From: an uncultured Kordia sp.
Lineage (GTDB): Bacteria; Bacteroidota; Bacteroidia; Flavobacteriales; Flavobacteriaceae
NCBI RefSeq assembly: GCF_947496985.1
Contig: NZ_CANMEZ010000004.1
Coordinates: 248,001 to 312,000, forward strand
Direction of reading: 5' to 3'
Length of the DNA: 64,000 nucleotides
Notes under the pieces: model-generated
What the model was told of the DNA's origin: nothing
Databases searched by the model: none
The model's input: only the letters and a program-made list of their open reading frames with translations
Part shown: one piece after another, positions 37,595-46,463 of the stretch
Numbering within the stretch: the stretch's first letter is position 1
How the letters are laid out: every line of letters begins with the position of its first letter
Translations under genes and position numbers: made by a program

Positions 37595-39892
37595 ATGAAA
37601 CAAATAGTAATTATTTTCTCTTTATTTATAGTATCGCAATTAACAGCTCAATCCGATACTAGTAAGTATTATAACCATTTAATATTTCGAGAAACACCAT
37701 ATTCAAAAACAGAAGGGAGAATACAATTAACCGAAGACGAAAGTAAAAATACCAATCACTTTAAACTAAGTTATGATGCTTCTGATAGGCTAATTCTTAT
37801 TGAATATCTATATAAAAATAATCTTATCGAACTGAATAGGAGCGGCTTGCTGGATGGAAAAAGGGCTTTAGCGCCAAAAACGAAAATTAAATACATTGAC
37901 AATCTAGAAATAAGGACATTTTATGATTTAGAAGGCAAATCAACTACCAACGGGATGGGAGTTTATAAAGAAGTATATTCCTATGATAAAAAAGGGAAGA
38001 GAATAAGCTTAAAATTTTATGATAAAAATGAGAAACCTATAAATAATAGTTGGAAAATATTTGAATACAACTGGAAACACATAGATACTAATACGGTATT
38101 AGAAACAAGGAAAAATATCAGTGGTGCTAATGTATTTATGCGACCTTATTATAAATTTTATAATGTATTATACAAATTCAATGATAATGGAATCTTGTTG
38201 TCTATGAATAATGTTGATGAAAACCTAAGTTTAATAAATGATGAATCTGGTATAGCCATAGATAAAGCAATATACGATGAGGATAATAACTTAGTAAGTT
38301 TCAAATTTTATGATGCAGAAAACAAACCTGTTATTGGTTCATTTTTAGGAACTGCTGGTGGATTTGCTACGTATGATAAACAAGGAAATTGCTTAAAATA
38401 TGCTACGATCAATTTAGACGGGAATTACATGGTAGATAAAAGAAATAATTCCGCATATTCTAGTTATACATTTGATACAACAGGAAATCTAGTTGAACGC
38501 AGTAATTATGATACAAATAGAAAAATACTGAAAAGGCGAGGAGTAACGCGTGTAAAATATAGCTATAACAAAGATAATCCACTAAAACTATTAAAAACAG
38601 AATATCATCATTCAATTTCCAATACAACGATTAAAGATTCTGTCTTCACAAAACTCAATACCAAAATTGAAAAAGAAAAATTAGTAGAAGACTATAATCA
38701 GTTATTGGAAACCTTAGAAAAACATCCATCTCAATTTCAGTTTACAAACAAAGCATCCTATACTAACCTAGTAAATACGCAACGAGATAAGTTAAAAGAT
38801 TCAATGACAATTCAAGAATTTTATCAAATAGTAGCTCCAATAGTTACTAGTTTAGGATGTTTACATACACGTATAGTTGATAATCAATTCTTCAGAACAC
38901 CATATAAGTATTGGTTGCCAATACTCGTTTGGTTTGAAAATGATAAAATGTATGCAATAAATAATTGTGTTGAAAATACAGAAATGAATGTAGGTTCCGA
39001 AATACTAGAAATTAACGGAATAGCTGCCGAAGAAATATACAATACTTTGAAAACAACGATTTCTGCAGATGCTTTTAATGCGAACTTTTACAGAGCAGAT
39101 TTGAATGTCAATTTCTTATACTATTATCATACTTACTTTGGGTTTAATAGTGCATATAAAATAAAATTTAAGCCATATAACTCTAAGAGAGAGATTACGA
39201 CCACATTTTTCATAGATGAGCCAAGACCGAGCTACAAAGCTAAACTTGTTAATACGCCAAGACTAAGTTTAGATGTTAAAAAAGAAAACAATACTGCAAT
39301 TATAAGAATTAAGAATTTTAGTTATTTCCCAAGAGGAAGACAAAACATTGATTTCTTTAAAGAGAAAATTGACACTTACATTAAAACAATCAAGGAAGAA
39401 AACATAGAAAAAGTGGTTTTTGATCTCAGAGGCAATAGAGGAGGAAATCCAGAATGCACAAATCATATACTGTCCTATATCATTAATAAAGAACTCAACT
39501 TTTATGAAGACAATGCGCTAAATAAAAGAAGAAACAGACCTTCAACGGTAACACCAAAAGAAAATAATATAAGTGATAAAAACATCTTCATCTTTACAAG
39601 TGGTCGTTCTGCATCTGCGACTGCGCAAATGTTAGCTGTTATCAAACATAATAAATTAGCAACTATACTAGGAGAAGAATCTGGAGGAACTTACAGTACA
39701 CATCCTGGAAGAGTGCTAAAGCCTTTAAAAAACTCAAAACTAACGTTACAATTAGGTACAGAAAGAGAATCTGTAAATGTGCCACAATTAGACTTAACTA
39801 AAGGAATCGTTCCTGATAAAAAAATAACGATAACATTAGATGATATATTAAATAACAATGACGTTTTATTAAACTATATATTCAATCATTAA
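37595..39892 (+). CDS. Exported S41-family peptidase with N-terminal YD-like repeats
   Basis: A signal peptide ends in QLTAQSD. Residues 30-350 carry repeated strands of the form YDKKGKRISLKFYDKNEKP, YDEDNNLVSFKFYDAENKP and YDKQGNCLKYATINLDG, like WG/YD repeats or a beta-solenoid. Residues 365-765 are the S41 protease: VVFDLRGNRGGNPECTNHIL, the catalytic-type block FTSGRSASATAQMLAVIKH, and ILGEESGGTYSTHPG. Such enzymes cleave peptides near the C-terminus. The promoter carries two palindromic operators (37537-37573), so expression is probably tightly repressed. Confidence 0.88.
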   Translation: MKQIVIIFSLFIVSQLTAQSDTSKYYNHLIFRETPYSKTEGRIQLTEDESKNTNHFKLSYDASDRLILIEYLYKNNLIELNRSGLLDGKRALAPKTKIKYIDNLEIRTFYDLEGKSTTNGMGVYKEVYSYDKKGKRISLKFYDKNEKPINNSWKIFEYNWKHIDTNTVLETRKNISGANVFMRPYYKFYNVLYKFNDNGILLSMNNVDENLSLINDESGIAIDKAIYDEDNNLVSFKFYDAENKPVIGSFLGTAGGFATYDKQGNCLKYATINLDGNYMVDKRNNSAYSSYTFDTTGNLVERSNYDTNRKILKRRGVTRVKYSYNKDNPLKLLKTEYHHSISNTTIKDSVFTKLNTKIEKEKLVEDYNQLLETLEKHPSQFQFTNKASYTNLVNTQRDKLKDSMTIQEFYQIVAPIVTSLGCLHTRIVDNQFFRTPYKYWLPILVWFENDKMYAINNCVENTEMNVGSEILEINGIAAEEIYNTLKTTISADAFNANFYRADLNVNFLYYYHTYFGFNSAYKIKFKPYNSKREITTTFFIDEPRPSYKAKLVNTPRLSLDVKKENNTAIIRIKNFSYFPRGRQNIDFFKEKIDTYIKTIKEENIEKVVFDLRGNRGGNPECTNHILSYIINKELNFYEDNALNKRRNRPSTVTPKENNISDKNIFIFTSGRSASATAQMLAVIKHNKLATILGEESGGTYSTHPGRVLKPLKNSKLTLQLGTERESVNVPQLDLTKGIVPDKKITITLDDILNNNDVLLNYIFNH

Positions 39893-40010
39893 ATAGGTTT
39901 AATTATAGAACAATTGAAGTTGAATATAATTTGCTTATAAATCAATAGACTATAAAAGAGAATTTAATTAACTTGGTGTTTTATCTAAATATTTAAACAA
40001 AATACGTTAA

Positions 40011-41279
40011 ATGTCTTACTCTCAAAGTCTTTTAGAATTTATTGATCAAAGTTCAACGTCATTTCATGCTGTAGAAAATTTAAAAAATGAATTATTCAAA
40101 CAAAATTATACAGAATTAAAGGAAGAAGCCAATTGGTCGTTAGAAAAAGGAGGGAAGTATTTTGTAACAAGAGCAGAAGGATCAATTGTCATATTCAAAA
40201 CACCAAAAAAATGGACAAGTAACTATGCGTTTTCTATTATTGGAGCGCATACCGATTCACCATGTCTAAGAATAAAAAATAATCCTATTTCAACAAAAGA
40301 AGGTTATCAATTATTAAATATTGAAATATATGGTGGCGTATTATTAACGAGTTGGTTTGATAAAGACTTGTATTTTGGTGGGCGATTAATTATTGAAAAT
40401 GAAAATGGCGAGTTAGAACAAAAAATAATTAAAATAGAAAAAAGGTTACGCATACCGCGCTTAGCAATACATTTAGATAGAGCCGTAAATAAGGAAGGTT
40501 TTAAACCAAATCCGCAAGAACATATGTTTCCTGTGATTGGGCTTGATAAAGACCTGCAATTTGATGATTGGATTAAAAAAGAAATAGGAATTTCTGGAAC
40601 GATACTTAGTTGGGATTTATTTCTGTTTGATGCTGAAAAATCGAGTTTAGGAGGTATTAATAATGAGTTTATTTTTGCGCCTAGGTTAGATAATTTAGCG
40701 AGTGTTCATGCATCATTTGAGGCTTTGCAACTATCCGATTCTGAAAATGACAACGTACAAATGGCTGTATACTTTCAGCATGAAGAAATTGGTTCAGAAT
40801 CGCAAAATGGAGCTAATTCTAACTTTTTAGAAGCTACTTTAAAACGTATTCATGGGCATATTTCTTCAAACGAAGAAACCTATTTTCAAACCCTAGCACG
40901 TTCATTTTTTATATCAGCAGATATGGCACATGCGGTACATCCTAACTATTCTAATAAGCATGATAGCAATCACAAACCACACATTGGTGTTGGACCTGTA
41001 ATAAAAAGTAATGCTAACATGCGATATGCAACTGATGCTTTTTCGATAGCAAAATTCAAACAATGGTGTACGAAGGCAACTATTCCTTTTCAAGATTTTT
41101 GTAGTCGGAACGATATTGGATGTGGATCTACCATTGGACCTATGACTGCTGCTAAATTAGGTATTCCAACGATAGATGTTGGAAACCCAATGTTATCTAT
41201 GCATAGTATCAGAGAAATGTGTGGTGTTAAAGATCATGATGCTATCATAAAAGTATTTACTGAATTTTACAAAAGCTAA
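40011..41279 (+). CDS. M18-family aminopeptidase (aspartyl aminopeptidase type)
   Basis: A 422-residue cytoplasmic enzyme of the M18/M42 fold. Metal ligands and catalytic residues are seen in IGAHTDSPCLRIK (His), LDNLASVHASFEAL (Asp), FQHEEIGSESQNGA (catalytic Glu pair), SADMAHAVHPNYSNKHD and the C-terminal GNPMLSMHSIREMCG (His). Insertion of the lid domain after IYGGVLLTSWFDKDL is typical. It removes N-terminal residues, preferably acidic ones, from peptides with two zinc ions. It is monocistronic, and corresponds to the ApeB group. Length is normal. Confidence 0.93.
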   Translation: MSYSQSLLEFIDQSSTSFHAVENLKNELFKQNYTELKEEANWSLEKGGKYFVTRAEGSIVIFKTPKKWTSNYAFSIIGAHTDSPCLRIKNNPISTKEGYQLLNIEIYGGVLLTSWFDKDLYFGGRLIIENENGELEQKIIKIEKRLRIPRLAIHLDRAVNKEGFKPNPQEHMFPVIGLDKDLQFDDWIKKEIGISGTILSWDLFLFDAEKSSLGGINNEFIFAPRLDNLASVHASFEALQLSDSENDNVQMAVYFQHEEIGSESQNGANSNFLEATLKRIHGHISSNEETYFQTLARSFFISADMAHAVHPNYSNKHDSNHKPHIGVGPVIKSNANMRYATDAFSIAKFKQWCTKATIPFQDFCSRNDIGCGSTIGPMTAAKLGIPTIDVGNPMLSMHSIREMCGVKDHDAIIKVFTEFYKS

Positions 41280-41421
41280 ATACTTAGGTGCCAAAAAGAT
41301 TCTTCACAAAATAACTCAGACACAGTAGTTGTAAACTATTAGCTTGTAAGGATATTCAATTATAAAACGACACAAAAGCAATTTTATATAATGACTTATT
41401 ATGATTACATATAAAACGTAT

Positions 41422-41664
41422 CATAATGTTCTCGCGTTATGTTACTTTGCTTAGGAAAAAAGCAGGACAGAGCATTAAAAAAAGATCTTGTAGACCTTTT
41501 TAGCGAATGAGCCAGCCAGCGCGTTAGCATACTGATTTTTTTAAAAGTTATTACCAAAAAGTTTCTTCACGATAGGTAATGGAACAATTTTTACACAAGC
41601 GAGTTTACACTGAGCGGAGTCGAAGTGTAGGAGCGAAGTGGAATAGTTGTGGAGTGGGATTTTA
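41422..41664 (+). repeat. Non-coding block A, copy 1 (left edge of cassette 1)
   Basis: It shares long near-identical stretches with 46229-46394: TAATGTTCTCGCGTTATG and ACTTTGCTTAGGAAAAAAGC at the left, GGTAATGGAACAATTTTTAC in the middle, and AGCGAAGTGGAATAGTTGTG at the right. Copy 1 has about 75 nt extra inside. No reading frame is evident. It fills most of the 500-nt stretch 41280-41779 together with the operator and promoter at 41701-41735; nothing else is seen in 41280-41421. Confidence 0.8.
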
Positions 41665-41700
41665 TATATTCTGCATTTTTCTACTTAATCTTATTTAAAA

Positions 41701-41735
41701 AAGTTAGGTAAATTTACCTAACTTCAATATATTTG
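41701..41735. promoter_or_regulatory. Perfect 24-bp palindromic operator abutting a -7 box
   Basis: 41701-41724 is a perfect palindrome with half-site AAGTTAGGTAAA. Three bases later comes the exact -7 box TATATTTG (41728-41735). The ATG of the XRE-ImmA/IrrE gene is at 41780. The palindrome covers the -33 to -10 region, a classic repressor site; autoregulation by the HTH domain of that gene is the natural reading. Confidence 0.78.
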
Positions 41736-41779
41736 CATATATATTACACATTTTAAATATGTAAATCAACCTAAAATAT

Positions 41780-42976
41780 ATGGATAAAGATTCTGATTTC
41801 ATTGAAGCGTTTAACCGTTTAATTGAACCTTTGCACATCAATAATGATATTGGTGAGGAACCGTTTAGTGTGCTTTTCAATAAAAGAATTCAAGAATTAG
41901 GGATTACTCAAAGCAGAGCAGAAGCAGTACTTGGTATAGAAAAGAAAAGTCTAAATAGTATTTTAAATAGAGAAGCTAAAAGAGTAGATATCATTACTAT
42001 TATCAAGCTTGCTCAATTTCTTAATTTACCAGTTGATGATTTTGTTAAAGTCTATCTTCAAGAATTACCCTCTGAACAAATCGGAGATTTAGAAAAAGCT
42101 AAGCGAAATAACTTTATCGTTCAGAATTTTGATTTACCACAACTTCATAAATCAAAATTTATCTCCTCTAAGACTGATTATGATAATATTGAAAATAGAA
42201 TAACAAGTTTTTTTGGACTAGAATCAATTTTTGATTTTGCTAAAGAAATAGTTACTCCTGCTTTTAGTAGAACAAAAAGAAGTTCCAGTGATTTGATACG
42301 AGAGTTTTGGGTACAATCTGCTCTTTCTCAATTTAAACTTTTGGAAAACCCTAATGAATATCATAGAGAAAAGCTAATTGATTTAATTCCAAAAATAAGA
42401 CCATATACCAGAAATGTAAAAAAAGGATTAATTACTGTTGTAAAAGCACTATTTTCTATTGGTATTACAGTAATATATCAAGAATCATTACCTAATATCT
42501 CTGTCAGAGGAGCAACTTTTGTTGTGAATGGAAAACCTTGTATTGTAGTAAATGACTTGTATAAAAGATATCCAACTTTATGGTTTTCTCTAATGCACGA
42601 ATTACATCATGTTTTATATGATTTTGATGAAATAGAGCAAGTGAAATATCATTTGACTGGAGAACCAGATTTGTGGTTAAAAGAAGAAAAAGCTAATGAT
42701 TTTGCACGAGAATATCTTTTTAGTTATAAAAGATCAAAATATATTGCGCCCTTTATTAATGAAGCCGTTCTAGTAAGAGAATATGCTGAAAAATCCCAAG
42801 TGCATACCAGTATTATCTATAATTTTTATATGTACGATAATAATAATTGGGTGAAATTTAAGAATAAGATGCCAAATATAAACTTGGCAATAGATAATCT
42901 GAATGTAAATATTTGGAAAAGTGAATCAATAGATGAAACTGTTGAAAAATTGAAAGCTGAAATTTTTAATATTTAA
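41780..42976 (+). CDS. XRE HTH plus ImmA/IrrE metallo-endopeptidase
   Basis: 398 residues. An N-terminal XRE helix-turn-helix is at about 28-85 (GITQSRAEAVLGIEKKSLNSILNREAKRVDIITIIKLAQFL). The ImmA/IrrE zinc peptidase domain (about 210-345) has the motif H273-E-L-H-H277 in LMHELHHVLYDF and the third ligand region EEKANDFARE. By analogy with ImmA and IrrE, the protease cleaves a repressor when triggered, while the HTH binds DNA. A perfect 24-bp palindrome precedes the gene. Two small genes follow (5 and 13 nt gaps), making a three-gene operon typical of toxin-antitoxin or prophage-like switch modules. What it controls is inferred, not shown. Confidence 0.9.
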   Translation: MDKDSDFIEAFNRLIEPLHINNDIGEEPFSVLFNKRIQELGITQSRAEAVLGIEKKSLNSILNREAKRVDIITIIKLAQFLNLPVDDFVKVYLQELPSEQIGDLEKAKRNNFIVQNFDLPQLHKSKFISSKTDYDNIENRITSFFGLESIFDFAKEIVTPAFSRTKRSSSDLIREFWVQSALSQFKLLENPNEYHREKLIDLIPKIRPYTRNVKKGLITVVKALFSIGITVIYQESLPNISVRGATFVVNGKPCIVVNDLYKRYPTLWFSLMHELHHVLYDFDEIEQVKYHLTGEPDLWLKEEKANDFAREYLFSYKRSKYIAPFINEAVLVREYAEKSQVHTSIIYNFYMYDNNNWVKFKNKMPNINLAIDNLNVNIWKSESIDETVEKLKAEIFNI

Positions 42977-42981
42977 AATAC

Positions 42982-43482
42982 ATGAGTGATAAAAAGAAAA
43001 AAGACCAAAAAGAATCGCAGAAACTCTCTGAGCAAGAAGAAATGGAAAGAATGATGCTTATTTCAAAAGCAGATGAAGTTGTAGGAGAACAATTATCAAT
43101 CGATATAGATGGTTCAATACAGACAGAAAATGAGCTTAAGAAATTTGCGTTAGGAGATATTGATGATCCTGAAAGAAAGTATGATATTTATTATAAAGGA
43201 ATTAGTAAATTATTAAAGAAACATTTACCTGAAGGAAAAGAATATAAAAAAGCAAGAGATTATATATATGAAGAGAAAAACACTTATTTAACTAGAGGTC
43301 ATAGAATTGATGAAAAAGGTATTCGTGGAGCTGATAGTAGAATGGGTTATATTGAAGATGCAGAAAAAATATTAGAACTAATTACTACTTGGATTATTAA
43401 TAAAGGTAGTATGGTAGATTTATATACTACTTTAAGAGATTTGAATATTCATATAGGATATGGTAAACCTAATCACGAATAA
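42982..43482 (+). CDS. Unrecognised charged protein of the ImmA/IrrE operon
   Basis: 166 residues, 5 nt after the protease gene. It starts with a Lys/Glu-rich stretch (MSDKKKKDQKESQKLSEQEE) that looks disordered, followed by helices (VVGEQLSIDIDGSI; YKGISKLLKKHLPEGKEYKKARDYIYEEK; MGYIEDAEKILELITTWIINKG). There is no signal peptide or membrane segment. I do not recognise a domain. The disordered basic N-terminus followed by a helical core would suit a substrate cleaved by the ImmA/IrrE protease, or an antitoxin for the membrane protein that follows; both are guesses from context. Confidence 0.8.
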   Translation: MSDKKKKDQKESQKLSEQEEMERMMLISKADEVVGEQLSIDIDGSIQTENELKKFALGDIDDPERKYDIYYKGISKLLKKHLPEGKEYKKARDYIYEEKNTYLTRGHRIDEKGIRGADSRMGYIEDAEKILELITTWIINKGSMVDLYTTLRDLNIHIGYGKPNHE

Positions 43483-43495
43483 CTAGAAATATTTT

Positions 43496-43915
43496 ATGGC
43501 TACAAAAAATGAAAAAGTATTTGGGACATTAGCAGGAACAGCTATAGGGTTCATATTGGCAAATTGGCATGCCAAAAATAATGGATTAACTGGTATAGAA
43601 AAGATGAGATGCCAATTTATGGGCGTAGCAAGTGGTGGATTAGCTGGATATAGTATATCTAACATATTTGGTAGTCCCAATGATACAGTTAATTATTTTC
43701 TTCAAAATAAAAATGATAACAAGGTTGAACATGTTTATGATGGCATAACATATGAACATAGAATAAATAGAAGAATGTATGAACACCTAAAGGATGGCAA
43801 AATATTTACTGAAATGATTTATGATACTCCTAAACCAAGAATCGAAGCTTTAAAATTAGAGAAAAAGCTAGTTCTAGAAAATAAAGGTATCTATAATAAG
43901 CAACATAATTCTTAA
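43496..43915 (+). CDS. Small membrane protein with glycine-rich hairpin, last gene of the ImmA/IrrE operon
   Basis: 139 residues. Two short hydrophobic, Gly-rich helices (FGTLAGTAIGFILANW, about 9-24, and GVASGGLAGYSISNIFG, about 43-59) form a likely membrane hairpin of the glycine-zipper kind; the remaining 80 residues are polar. No signal peptide is seen. Glycine-zipper hairpins occur in small pore-forming or membrane-associated toxins, so this is the best candidate for the effector of the three-gene operon. That is an inference. It starts 13 nt after the preceding gene and ends 19 nt before a convergent small gene. Confidence 0.75.
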   Translation: MATKNEKVFGTLAGTAIGFILANWHAKNNGLTGIEKMRCQFMGVASGGLAGYSISNIFGSPNDTVNYFLQNKNDNKVEHVYDGITYEHRINRRMYEHLKDGKIFTEMIYDTPKPRIEALKLEKKLVLENKGIYNKQHNS

Positions 43916-43934
43916 ACAAGTTAAATTCTAAAAT

Positions 43935-44135
43935 TCACTCAAACTTCCCATTTCCATAATTTACTCGTTTCTTAAAATCTATAATTTCATCTTTTAATTT
44001 TCTATTAGCATTCTCAATAAGTTCATTTTGAAGCTTCATAATCTTTAATAAATCGTGAATTGCATTCAGATTATCAAGTCGCGTGTATACGATTCTTTCT
44101 AAATCAGCTTTTGTATATTTTGGAAATCCACTCAT
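43935..44135 (-). CDS. Small coiled-coil protein, scaffold copy 1
   Basis: 66 residues: FPKYTKADLERIVYTRLDNL, then a charged helix with heptad character (LLKIMKLQNELIENANRKLKDEIIDFKKRV). A near-identical paralogue lies at 49349-49546 (four substitutions after the differing first residues). Both copies lie on the minus strand, downstream of and convergent with the cargo genes and divergent from a 73-residue HTH gene. Strong conservation of sequence and position indicates a real gene with a function tied to the locus; no domain is recognised. Confidence 0.8.
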   Translation of the reverse strand: MSGFPKYTKADLERIVYTRLDNLNAIHDLLKIMKLQNELIENANRKLKDEIIDFKKRVNYGNGKFE

Positions 44136-44136
44136 G

Positions 44137-44174
44137 GTATAGAATTTGAATATTATTGTTTAGTAATTCTATAC
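44137..44174. promoter_or_regulatory. Perfect 10-bp inverted repeat between coiled-coil and HTH genes (copy 1)
   Basis: GTATAGAATT (44137-44146) and AATTCTATAC (44165-44174) are separated by 18 nt, directly upstream of the minus-strand coiled-coil gene. It is a probable operator for the HTH protein of this cassette. The equivalent region of cassette 2 has a different inverted repeat. Confidence 0.6.
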
Positions 44175-44273
44175 AAATATGTAGAAAAAACACTTAAATT
44201 CAAAATCATTGTTTTAATATTTTACACAAATGTATATACTTTCTATATTTATGTATTAAAAATAAGCACAAGC

Positions 44274-44495
44274 ATGACTAAATTAGGATTGTATTTAGCA
44301 AAGAAATCAATTAATAAGGCAGAAGTTTCACGAAAAACAGGAATCAGCAAATCTCGTATAAGTCAATTAGGTTCAAACGAAACAACGAAATTGAGAGTTG
44401 ATGAATTGTATCTAATTGCTTTAGCTATTGACGTTGATCCTTGCGATATCTTCAAAGAAATTTGCGCAGATCTTAAATTAAAAGAGGAAAGTTAA
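44274..44495 (+). CDS. 73-residue XRE-type HTH regulator, scaffold copy 1
   Basis: The whole protein is one Cro/C1-type helix-turn-helix domain (VSRKTGISKSRISQLGSNETTKLRVDELYLIALAIDVDP) with a short acidic end. Its paralogue at 49684 has the same length. From residue 43 to 70 the two are identical, while about 17 of the differences fall in the first 42 residues, which hold the DNA-contacting part. It is divergent from the coiled-coil gene (138 nt) and probably binds the inverted repeat between them. It is likely a small repressor that sets expression of its cassette. Confidence 0.87.
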   Translation: MTKLGLYLAKKSINKAEVSRKTGISKSRISQLGSNETTKLRVDELYLIALAIDVDPCDIFKEICADLKLKEES

Positions 44496-44526
44496 TTTTT
44501 AAACACAAGAGCTATAAATTAATCAT

Positions 44527-45165
44527 ATGAAGAGATTTCTATTTTTTGGATTTATAATTATTTCTTTTTGTTCTTACTCGCAAACCTTTGTTGATGACGT
44601 TGATAGAGTAGCGGTTGTAGTAATAGACTATTGTGTAGATAACAATGGTAAACGTTATAATATAACTATCAACCAAGAAAAAAGCACTTATAAGAATGAC
44701 GGTTGGCAACAAGGATGTTTAGAGCATTTTAAAAAAGGTAAATTAATTTACCCAATGAAAATGACAGGTGAATGTTGGCAATCAGTTTATTATTTTGTGA
44801 ATTCAAAATATAAAACATATGAATTACCTGAAGAAGATCGTGAAAAATGTAAAATCTTTCATCGCGGGAAATTTAAATATGAGAACCCTGCTTATAGTGA
44901 AACTATAATGATACGAAGCAAAAGACGTCAAATAGAGAAAGGTGGTTTAGGCGGTACACAGAAGTATAAAATAAATTGGACTGATGACCACAAGTATCGT
45001 TTAGAATCAATAAAAATGTCCTTGAATAAGGATAAACATAAAGAAGGAAATCTTATTGATGTAGAAATTATAGAAGTTTTAAATGACAAAACATATTTAT
45101 ATAAGGCTCATATAACAAATGATGATAGTACAGATATTGTTTTTGGTCTAATAACTAAAATCTAA
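44527..45165 (+). CDS. Exported protein of unknown function
   Basis: 212 residues with a signal peptide ending in FCSYSQT and no lipobox. The mature part is beta-rich and has at least four Cys (DYCVDNNGK, QGCLEHFKKG, GECWQSVYYF, REKCKIFHRG) that could form disulfides. I do not recognise a family. It starts 31 nt after the HTH gene, so it may be co-transcribed. It lies between the HTH gene and block C in cassette 1; the matching position in cassette 2 is empty, so it looks like an extra cargo gene. Confidence 0.78.
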   Translation: MKRFLFFGFIIISFCSYSQTFVDDVDRVAVVVIDYCVDNNGKRYNITINQEKSTYKNDGWQQGCLEHFKKGKLIYPMKMTGECWQSVYYFVNSKYKTYELPEEDREKCKIFHRGKFKYENPAYSETIMIRSKRRQIEKGGLGGTQKYKINWTDDHKYRLESIKMSLNKDKHKEGNLIDVEIIEVLNDKTYLYKAHITNDDSTDIVFGLITKI

Positions 45166-45235
45166 TTCTATTTTATTAAATAGGTATTCATGAATCTCGA
45201 TTGATATTTCACTATCGTGCAATCTCATTCTTCGA

Positions 45236-45261
45236 TTTGGTCAAAAACAATAGGCGAGTAG
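45236..45261 (+). repeat. Short block C, copy 1
   Basis: TTTGGTCAAAA followed by AATAGGCGAGT, shared with 49941-49964 except for two bases. It lies downstream of the HTH gene in both cassettes and precedes block B. Confidence 0.55.
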
Positions 45262-45393
45262 AGTGTTTAATACTTAGATGGAGTTTTGAATAGAATTTAA
45301 TTCTTCAATTTTACATTAATTGCGGATTCCCGCAAAATATTATCTACGATATGAATTATTTTTGAATTATAAATATTTTAAATTCAAATTTAT

Positions 45394-45525
45394 ATGAAAG
45401 TTCAAGCAATTAAGCCAGGTCCAAAGCCTAAAAAGAAAGATGGAACTCTTGACAAAAGAAGAAGAGATAACAAAAATACTCCAGGAAATAAACCTTCGTT
45501 AAAACCTAGTAAATCAACTGAATAG
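45394..45525 (+). CDS. 43-residue basic AT-hook-like microprotein
   Basis: A short frame, ATG 45394 to TAG 45525. Its protein is rich in Lys, Arg and Pro with GPKPKKKDGTLDKRRRDNK, the type of small basic peptide annotated in Flavobacteriia as AT-hook or histone-like, which may bind the minor groove of AT-rich DNA. No ribosome-binding site is visible, as is usual here. The composition differs from random frames in this AT-rich DNA, and it is not part of the repeated blocks. A long hairpin follows 34 nt after the stop. It lies in the 1298-nt gap between 45166 and 46463. Confidence 0.55.
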   Translation: MKVQAIKPGPKPKKKDGTLDKRRRDNKNTPGNKPSLKPSKSTE

Positions 45526-45559
45526 GAATTTCTTAATTATATTTTAATCTGTTAATTAG

Positions 45560-45606
45560 AGAGGTATTTTTAGTTTTTCTTTTTGGGAAAAACTAAAAAT
45601 ACCTCT
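45560..45606. other. Perfect 19-bp hairpin
   Basis: 45560-45578 is fully complementary to 45588-45606 with a 9-nt loop, the longest perfect stem in the window. No T run follows on either strand, so it is not a classic terminator. It lies between the AT-hook-like gene and block B1 and may protect or process a transcript. Confidence 0.65.
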
Positions 45607-45660
45607 GGAAAAATGCACTTTCTTTTGTTTCTTTTCTTTGTGCAAGCAAAGAAAACGAAA

Positions 45661-46233
45661 ATAAAAAACTACAAAAGGTTCTCACTAAAACTCAAAAGCT
45701 ATTTAACATAATAAAAAGCAAAAAAAGATTTTTATGAAACGTAAAGCGAGTATAGTTATAGAAAATTCTTTGTAAAAAATTTTTATAAGTATGCGGCAGG
45801 CTAACGTACAGGTCATAAAACTTTTTCTAACGAAATGTTTCTAATTTATAGAATGTTTCAATAAAATTTCTAAAGTAGCTTTTGTGCATATCGACGTTGC
45901 TCAATATAAACTCAGGAAAGCGTTGGAAAATTATTCGCGTCATTTTATTTTAAATTAAAGAGCTCATGAATGCTAAGCATTTGAGCGCGGCAACTACGAA
46001 GTAATCACGAACACAGATTTATCAAATATAAAATCTGTGAGTAATTTTGCATAACGACAAATTATGGGACAAAGAATTATGTAGCGAAGCGTTCCTTTTA
46101 AATAAGTTTCATGACCCAAAAAGAATGATTCTAGTAGTAAATACAAAGGTTCTGGGATATTTAGCATAATATCATTATGGTTTACAAATACGCTGATTAT
46201 CCTACTTTCCTATACATAGTATTTGTACCATAA
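45661..46233 (+). repeat. Non-coding block B, copy 1
   Basis: About 570 nt related to 50143-50650. Highly similar stretches include AAAACTCAAAAGCTATTTAAC, TAGTTATAGAAAATTCTTTG, CATAAAACTTTTTCTAACGA, GCATAACGACAAATTATGGG and a nearly 45-nt identical run around 46150-46193. The copies differ by indels, about 80 nt larger here. No frame is conserved between copies. It is directly followed by block A2. Such conserved non-coding repeats may be a structured RNA, a recombination target or degenerate mobile DNA. Confidence 0.8.
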
Positions 46234-46394
46234 TGTTCTCGCGTTATGTAACTTTGCTTAGGAAAAAAGCAAAGTTTAATCTTCACATTTTAAAAAGTTA
46301 TTACTTAAAGGTTTCTTCATGAAAGGTAATGGAACAATTTTTACACAAGTGACGTAGGAGCGAAGTGGAATAGTTGTGGAGTGAGATTTTATAT
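46229..46394 (+). repeat. Non-coding block A, copy 2 (left edge of cassette 2)
   Basis: Matches the ends and the middle of block A1 at 41422-41664 but lacks about 75 nt of its interior. As in copy 1, it ends just upstream of a TATATTTG -7 box that serves the cargo gene. Confidence 0.8.
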
Positions 46395-46395
46395 C

Positions 46396-46434
46396 TATAT
46401 TTGATAATATAAATATTACACATGATAATTATCA
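46396..46434. promoter_or_regulatory. -7 box and 12-bp palindrome before the HD-ATPase gene
   Basis: TATATTTG at 46396-46403 fits the -7 consensus. TGATAATTATCA at 46423-46434 is a perfect palindrome in the leader, 29 nt before the ATG, and could be an operator. Its sequence is different from the palindrome of cassette 1. Confidence 0.55.
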
Positions 46435-46463
46435 CATAACATTCCGAAAATCACAGAATAAAA

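Noticed and set aside
45560-45606. Terminator for the microprotein gene
   Set aside because: The stem is long and perfect but no T run follows on either strand, so I list it as a hairpin of unknown role.
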